Shown here one piece after another: positions 15,602 to 19,662 of a stretch of DNA of 19,662 nt. Source of the DNA: Pleurocapsa sp. MO_226.B13 (lineage in GTDB: Bacteria > Cyanobacteriota > Cyanobacteriia > Cyanobacteriales > Xenococcaceae); contig JASJEI010000152.1 of the NCBI GenBank assembly GCA_030064795.1, positions 1 through 19,662 of the forward strand, read 5' to 3'. The notes below the pieces were generated by a model. The model was not told where the DNA came from. It saw only the letters and a list, made by a program, of their open reading frames with translations, and did no database searches. Position numbers and translations under genes: made by a program. Each line of letters starts with the position of its first letter. Within the stretch, counting starts at the first letter, position 1.

Positions 15602-17515
15602 ATGGAAGCAAGACAACCATTACGCCGGATCTTCGCTCCTAAAACCTGGAAACATTGGCTGATATTGTTGTTTTTGAGTTTTGTTGCCTCTAGTGTTGTG
15701 GTACTATTTTCCTACATCGCCACTTCGCCCAATTTCGATCTCACTTGGCAAGCTTGGATTGCGATCGCCGTAACAGTTGCCGTCTTTGTGCTGAATGCAA
15801 TTACTTCTTTACCCGCTGAGATTATTTTTTTGGGTGGGACGGCAGTTTTATTAGTCAGCGGAATTTTGACCGAACAAGATGCTCTGGCAGGATTTAGCAA
15901 TCCAGGAATGATTACCGTAGCCGTACTCTATATTGTGGTTACGGGACTGTCTCAAACTGGAGGCTTGAATTGGATTTCTCAACGAGTTTTAGGACTGCCG
16001 AAGGGACAAAATGCAGCCCTGTTTCGCTTAATGACTCCTGTGATGGGGATGAGTGCTTTTCTGAATAATACCCCCGTGGTGGCGATGTTTATTCCAGTCG
16101 TCAGTGATTGGGCGCGAAAATTGCGTATTAGTCCTTCCAAGCTGATGATTCCCCTCAGTTATGCAGCAATTTTTGGCGGAATTTGTACCCTAATTGGAAC
16201 GAGTACCAATTTGGTAGTCAATGGTCTATTGATTTCAGCCACAGACTTACCTGGTTTAAAATTATTTGACCTGGCGGTAATTGGAATTCCCTGCGCGATC
16301 GCGGGAATGATTTATTTGTTTATCACCAATAGTTGGCTTTTACCCAGTCGCAAACCAGTAATTAGCGATACAGAGGATGTACGACAGTATACAGTGGAAA
16401 TGATGGTTTCCATCGATAGCCCGCTGTCGGGCAAAAGCATTGAAAAAGCTGGATTGAGACATCTACCAGGACTGTATTTAGTCGAAATTGTGCGTCAGGG
16501 TTCGATTATTCCTGCGGTAAGTCCCCAAGAAATTTTGCGCGATGGCGATCGCCTAGTATTTATCGGCATGGTTGACTCAATCGTCGATCTGCATCGTTTG
16601 CGAGGACTACAACCAGCTACCGATCAGGTGTTTAAACTCAACACTCCTCGCTCGGAGCGTTGTTTGATTGAAGCGGTGGTGTCTAATACCTGTCCAATAT
16701 TGGGTAAGACGATTCGTGAAGGACAATTTCGGAGTCAGTATAATGCGGTAGTATTGGCAGTGGCTCGTAACGGAGAGCGTTTACAGGGAAAAATTGGTAG
16801 TATTCGGCTCAAGGCGGGAGATACCCTCTTACTAGAGGCAAATGCTAAATTCCTCTCTCAACAACGAATTTCCAATGATTTTTATTTAGTTAACGGTATT
16901 CCCAATTCCGAACCACTACGCCACGAAAAAGCCCCCTTAGCGATCGCTATTTTACTAGTAATGGTATTTATTGCCAGCATTGGCTGGATGAGTATGCTTA
17001 AAGCAGCGGTTTTAGCTTCAGCAATTATGATTTTAACTGGCTGTTGTTCTTCCGTCAGAGCCTTGCGTAATATAGAATGGTCGGTACTGTTGGTGATTGG
17101 CGCAGCTTTAAGTATTGGTAAAGCCTTAGAATCTACAGGAGCAGCAGGAGCGATCGCTTCAACGATGATTCAGTTTTCTGGAGACAATCCTTGGTTGGCA
17201 TTAGCAATAATCTATGGGGTAACTAATTTATTGACTGAAGCGATCACCAACAACGCAGCAGCAGCATTGGTCTTTCCCATCGCCCTCGCCCTGTCTCAAA
17301 ATCTGGGAGTTAACTTTACACCTTTTGCGATCGCGATTATGATCGGCGCATCCGCCAGTTTTTCTACTCCGATCGGTTACCAGACAAACTTGATGGTCTA
17401 TGGGCCTGGTGGTTATAAGTTTACTGATTTTATGCGGGTTGGTATTCCCCTTAATGCTTTGTTTTGGCTGATTACCATTATCCTCACTCCTCGGTTTTAT
17501 CCTTTTAACTTGTAA
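15602..17515 (+). CDS. SLC13-family permease with two TrkA-C domains
   Basis: This 637-residue inner-membrane transporter of the DASS/SLC13 (sodium/anion symporter) type has N-terminal helices from about 18 to 250, including the hairpin motif FLNNTPVVAMFIPV. Two cytoplasmic TrkA-C domains follow, at about 265-340 (SPLSGKSIEKAG...GDRLVFIG) and about 355-425 (PILGKTIREGQF...GDTLLLEA). A second helix set spans about 440-635 with the matching signature TNNAAAALVFPIALA. The two Asn-Pro/Asn-Asn-Ala loops and inserted TrkA-C pair are the standard arrangement for bacterial proteins of this kind. Likely substrates are sulfate or another small anion with sodium, but sequence alone does not decide. A good Shine-Dalgarno supports the ATG at 15602. 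It is divergent from a Crp/Fnr-type gene that may control it. Confidence 0.92.
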   Translation: MEARQPLRRIFAPKTWKHWLILLFLSFVASSVVVLFSYIATSPNFDLTWQAWIAIAVTVAVFVLNAITSLPAEIIFLGGTAVLLVSGILTEQDALAGFSNPGMITVAVLYIVVTGLSQTGGLNWISQRVLGLPKGQNAALFRLMTPVMGMSAFLNNTPVVAMFIPVVSDWARKLRISPSKLMIPLSYAAIFGGICTLIGTSTNLVVNGLLISATDLPGLKLFDLAVIGIPCAIAGMIYLFITNSWLLPSRKPVISDTEDVRQYTVEMMVSIDSPLSGKSIEKAGLRHLPGLYLVEIVRQGSIIPAVSPQEILRDGDRLVFIGMVDSIVDLHRLRGLQPATDQVFKLNTPRSERCLIEAVVSNTCPILGKTIREGQFRSQYNAVVLAVARNGERLQGKIGSIRLKAGDTLLLEANAKFLSQQRISNDFYLVNGIPNSEPLRHEKAPLAIAILLVMVFIASIGWMSMLKAAVLASAIMILTGCCSSVRALRNIEWSVLLVIGAALSIGKALESTGAAGAIASTMIQFSGDNPWLALAIIYGVTNLLTEAITNNAAAALVFPIALALSQNLGVNFTPFAIAIMIGASASFSTPIGYQTNLMVYGPGGYKFTDFMRVGIPLNALFWLITIILTPRFYPFNL

Positions 17516-17785
17516 TACTATTTCTCCTTGAAGTTGCACTTAATATTTTGAGTTTAGATCTCACGCAGTCCTAAAGGATACACTCAATGCGACAAGTGCA
17601 AGCCGCTTCGCATAAGGCGCAAAGGCTCGAAGAAGTTAAATCTGAGAAGAGTGCATTGTCATGGAGAATAGTTATAAGCGCGATCGCGCTACCGACTATG
17701 GCGCGATCGCGAGGCGTGTCGGTAATAACAACATTTTGTGAAAAAATATAAGTATTAACAATCATTAACTAAAACCCAGTAATTT
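17516..17785. other. Spacer with HIP1 palindromes and inverted repeats
   Basis: This 270-bp spacer has no credible gene. AGCGCGATCGCGCT (17677-17690) is a 14-bp palindrome. A second extended HIP1 copy (17700-17711) lies within an inverted repeat ACCGAC (17691-17696)/GTCGGT (17718-17723). A further pair ATGCGA/TCGCAT lies near 17588-17613. The minus-strand open frame here (17571-17765) runs through these repeats and is not protein-like. Confidence 0.5.
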
Positions 17786-17974
17786 ATGAATCGAGGCAAA
17801 TTTATTGCGGTGCTAACAGGAGCAATTTCGATTTTAATTGCGATCGCCTATTTGGTAATTGTTCAGTTACTAGATTTTCGTGGAGAAATGATTCCCGCAC
17901 CCATCAGTCAGTTATCAGTTACTAGTTATCAGTTCTACGCCATTTTCTTAAAGATAATAGCCCTAGTGAGCTAA
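17786..17974 (+). CDS. Small single-pass membrane protein
   Basis: This 62-residue protein has one hydrophobic helix at about residues 7-29 (FIAVLTGAISILIAIAYLVI), followed by VQLLDFRGEMIPAPI. The first 42 residues resemble a small conserved cyanobacterial membrane protein of unknown function, though I am recalling the pattern rather than checking it. Residues 43-52 are encoded by heptamer repeats (CAGTTAT/AGTTACT at 17909-17933), so the C-terminal tail is probably repeat-derived and not conserved. Function is unknown. It lies on the same strand as the SLC13 permease (270 bp upstream) and the pilus-like protein (178 bp downstream), too far for a tight operon. Confidence 0.6.
   Translation: MNRGKFIAVLTGAISILIAIAYLVIVQLLDFRGEMIPAPISQLSVTSYQFYAIFLKIIALVS
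17909..17933. repeat. Heptamer repeat inside a small gene's 3' end
   Basis: Degenerate CAGTTAT/AGTTACT heptamers run for about 25 bp and encode part of the C-terminal tail of the small membrane protein. They resemble the STRR-type repeats seen between genes elsewhere in the window. Confidence 0.5.
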
Positions 17975-18152
17975 AAGCTAAAAGTTGAACATCATTAATT
18001 TTTCAAGTCAGCAAAGTTGTCAATCATAGAGAATACGTGTTTGTACTCAAGATTAAACTTAGTAATCTCATTATTTCTGAGTAAATACTATGGCACGGGG
18101 ACTTAGGATCGGCGTATCTTAGATGAGTCAAATTAGTCGCTGACCAAACTCC

Positions 18153-19136
18153 ATGCTAAGGGATGCCAGCCATCAGCAAGTAATTCAAAAATTTTCTTTC
18201 ATCGAAAGTTTAAATTTATCTAGAGGAGTCGATCGCACAAATCGGAAAATTTTAGGTGAAATCGAACCCGATCTGGCTTCCGATGCTGTATCGTCAGCAA
18301 CTCCAAAATCTTTGAGCCAAACTCCAGAAGCAACTTCGGCAATAGTAACCGCTGCTGAGAAGGCTGCAACTATCGATACCAACTGGTATCAAACTAACTC
18401 CGATGACTACAGTTTAAGTCTGGCAGAAATAGTTAAATACTCGACTTCAGAGGAGTCGGCAGATAATCATAAACCAAAAAGCCGTAATTATCTGGGTAAA
18501 ATTTTGTTTGCTCTCTCCTGTAGCTATTGTGTATTTGTTTTGTGGTGGGTATTTGGGCATCAGGGTCATCAAATTCTAGTTAAATTAACAGGAGGAAGAT
18601 ATCTTACTCTCTCTAAATCCGAGCTTGAGTTTATTGATTATATGGAGCGATCGCTCGAAACCATAGATCGTCAATTAGAAGCAGAAAGACTCAATTCCCA
18701 AGAAGGCGATCGGGTTGTCTATGTCCCTGTATATACTCCGAATACTACTCCTAGTCTTCCTCAATTACCCAGTAGCAATATACCCACAATTCCCGAACCT
18801 GTAGCCACGGCGAAGCCTTCACCCCCCGAAGCTTTAAAAATTCCCGCACCGCCACCTCTACCCGCGCCGACACCTTTAGCAAACGAGACTACCACTCAAG
18901 CACCAGAGAAGGTAGCAGCTACTAAGCCATCCGTGAAGCATACTTTGATTGGCATTTTAGAATTAGGTGAAAATAAATCCGCAGCACTGTTCAAAATTAA
19001 TGGTCAGACTAGACGGTTTTGGCTTGGCGAGAAAATTGGTAGTAGCGAGTGGATTTTGGAATCTGTTAACGAACAAACTGTTGAAATTAGCAGTCAGGGA
19101 CAGGTTCGTTCTGTGGCCGTGGGAGAAACGTTCTAA
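18153..19136 (+). CDS. Single-pass proline-rich protein, possible PilP/GspC-like C-terminus
   Basis: This 327-residue protein has a polar N-terminal region (1-110), one membrane helix at about 113-134 (ILFALSCSYCVFVLWWVF), and a short helical segment at about 155-182. A Pro-rich linker follows at about 190-245. A C-terminal domain at about 262-327 (LIGILELGENKSAALFKING, FWLGEKIGSSEWILESV, VAVGETF) has a pattern close to the homology domains of pilus or type II secretion proteins such as PilP and GspC. That link is inferred from pattern and has not been searched. The layout suits an inner-membrane protein with an exported C-terminal domain. The ATG at 18153 is in frame with an ATG at 18123 but separated by a TGA at 18141-18143, so the start could have been shifted. 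A TIGR04376-type gene follows 37 bp later. Confidence 0.75.
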   Translation: MLRDASHQQVIQKFSFIESLNLSRGVDRTNRKILGEIEPDLASDAVSSATPKSLSQTPEATSAIVTAAEKAATIDTNWYQTNSDDYSLSLAEIVKYSTSEESADNHKPKSRNYLGKILFALSCSYCVFVLWWVFGHQGHQILVKLTGGRYLTLSKSELEFIDYMERSLETIDRQLEAERLNSQEGDRVVYVPVYTPNTTPSLPQLPSSNIPTIPEPVATAKPSPPEALKIPAPPPLPAPTPLANETTTQAPEKVAATKPSVKHTLIGILELGENKSAALFKINGQTRRFWLGEKIGSSEWILESVNEQTVEISSQGQVRSVAVGETF

Positions 19137-19173
19137 GATATGAATTAGAATCCAATCTCTGAAAAATAGCAAC

Positions 19174-19662
19174 ATGGGCTTATTTGATGACATCAATAAC
19201 TTTTTAGAAGAGCGGTTAGACGAATTTTTACGTAACAATCCTCATCTAGAATTGCAAGCAATTGAAGAACAGTTACGAGAGCAAGAACAAGACACCAGAA
19301 AACTAATTGCTAAATTGCAGCTAGAAGAGAAAAGCCTTCAAGATCGGATCTTAGAAATCGCTAACAACATTCAAACTTGGCACAGTAGAATTGGTAAAGC
19401 TGAAAAAGCTAAAAGACCAGATTTAGCTGATGCTGCCAGAGAAAGAGAAGCAGAATTACTCAGACAGGGAAATCAGGTTTGGGGACAAATGGAAGGAGTC
19501 AAGCAACGGGCAATTAAAGCCAAAGAGTTGCTAGTGCAGATTCAACAAAAGCGAGAAGAAATCAAAGCTCAATCTACCCAAGCTAAAACTTCTCCATCGA
19601 GCAGTCAATATTCTAGCGATACAGTGGGATGGGATCGCGGTGCTAACTCATTTTATAACAGC
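19174..19662 (+). CDS. TIGR04376-type coiled-coil protein, partial
   Basis: The frame is open to the window edge, giving 163 residues with the C-terminus not seen. It starts MGLFDDINNFLEERLDEFLR. The next 115 residues are strongly charged heptads (EEQLREQEQDTRKLIAKL, AAREREAELLRQGNQVWGQM, AKELLVQIQQKREE) that should form a long coiled coil. A Ser-rich tail follows with GWDRGANSFY. This matches the TIGR04376 family, a cyanobacterial conserved protein of unknown function. It is loosely PspA-like in shape but is not shown to be related. The gene begins 37 bp after the membrane protein on the same strand and could share its transcript. Confidence 0.85.
   Translation, partial: MGLFDDINNFLEERLDEFLRNNPHLELQAIEEQLREQEQDTRKLIAKLQLEEKSLQDRILEIANNIQTWHSRIGKAEKAKRPDLADAAREREAELLRQGNQVWGQMEGVKQRAIKAKELLVQIQQKREEIKAQSTQAKTSPSSSQYSSDTVGWDRGANSFYNS

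Noticed and set aside
17571..17765. 64-codon minus-strand frame in the spacer after the permease
   Set aside because: It overlaps palindromes and repeat sequence, and there is no recognisable protein pattern or ribosome-binding site.

Overview
The window looks like cyanobacterial chromosome. The octamer GCGATCGC (HIP1) recurs throughout, inside genes and between them. The gene set also fits: tocopherol biosynthesis, hopanoid synthesis, multi-domain two-component proteins, an SLC13 permease with TrkA-C domains, and a TIGR04376-type coiled-coil protein. Base composition is AT-rich, except for a more GC-rich patch at about 412-1510. A Chroococcales or Pleurocapsales type genome is plausible, but the species cannot be named from the sequence alone. 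I found no tRNA, rRNA, CRISPR array or prophage.

Left part (1-4340): this part mixes gene debris with a working operon. A 173-bp segment bounded by 16-bp perfect inverted repeats abuts a frameshifted IS6-type transposase remnant. Next is a 5'-truncated FAD-binding dehydrogenase on the minus strand. The intact minus-strand pair gamma-tocopherol methyltransferase (upstream) and 4-hydroxyphenylpyruvate dioxygenase (downstream) follows, a vitamin E operon. A spacer with heptamer repeats leads to a 61-codon phnL fragment that ends just before Walker A.

Middle part (4438-12800): hpnB (a hopene-associated glycosyltransferase) and shc (squalene-hopene cyclase) form a split hopanoid set. Between them lie a receiver domain that lost its front half, a receiver/histidine-kinase-like protein whose phospho-acceptor His is replaced by Gln, and an unrecognised 431-residue coiled-coil protein with internal repeats. 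A PAS histidine kinase whose N-terminal PAS domain is cut short runs convergent with shc.

Right part (13119-19662): a DUF938 methyltransferase is followed closely by a NarL-type receiver that carries a C-terminal membrane anchor instead of a DNA-binding domain. A Crp/Fnr-type regulator is divergent from an SLC13 permease. Then come a repeat-rich spacer, a small membrane protein, a single-pass proline-rich protein with a possible PilP/GspC-like C-terminal domain, and a TIGR04376-type protein running off the window edge.

The strongest unusual signals are the pseudo-histidine kinase next to a beheaded receiver, the membrane-tailed receiver, and the run of truncated genes (transposase, FAD enzyme, phnL, receiver, PAS kinase). 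I do not see a convincing new multi-gene defence or mobile system.
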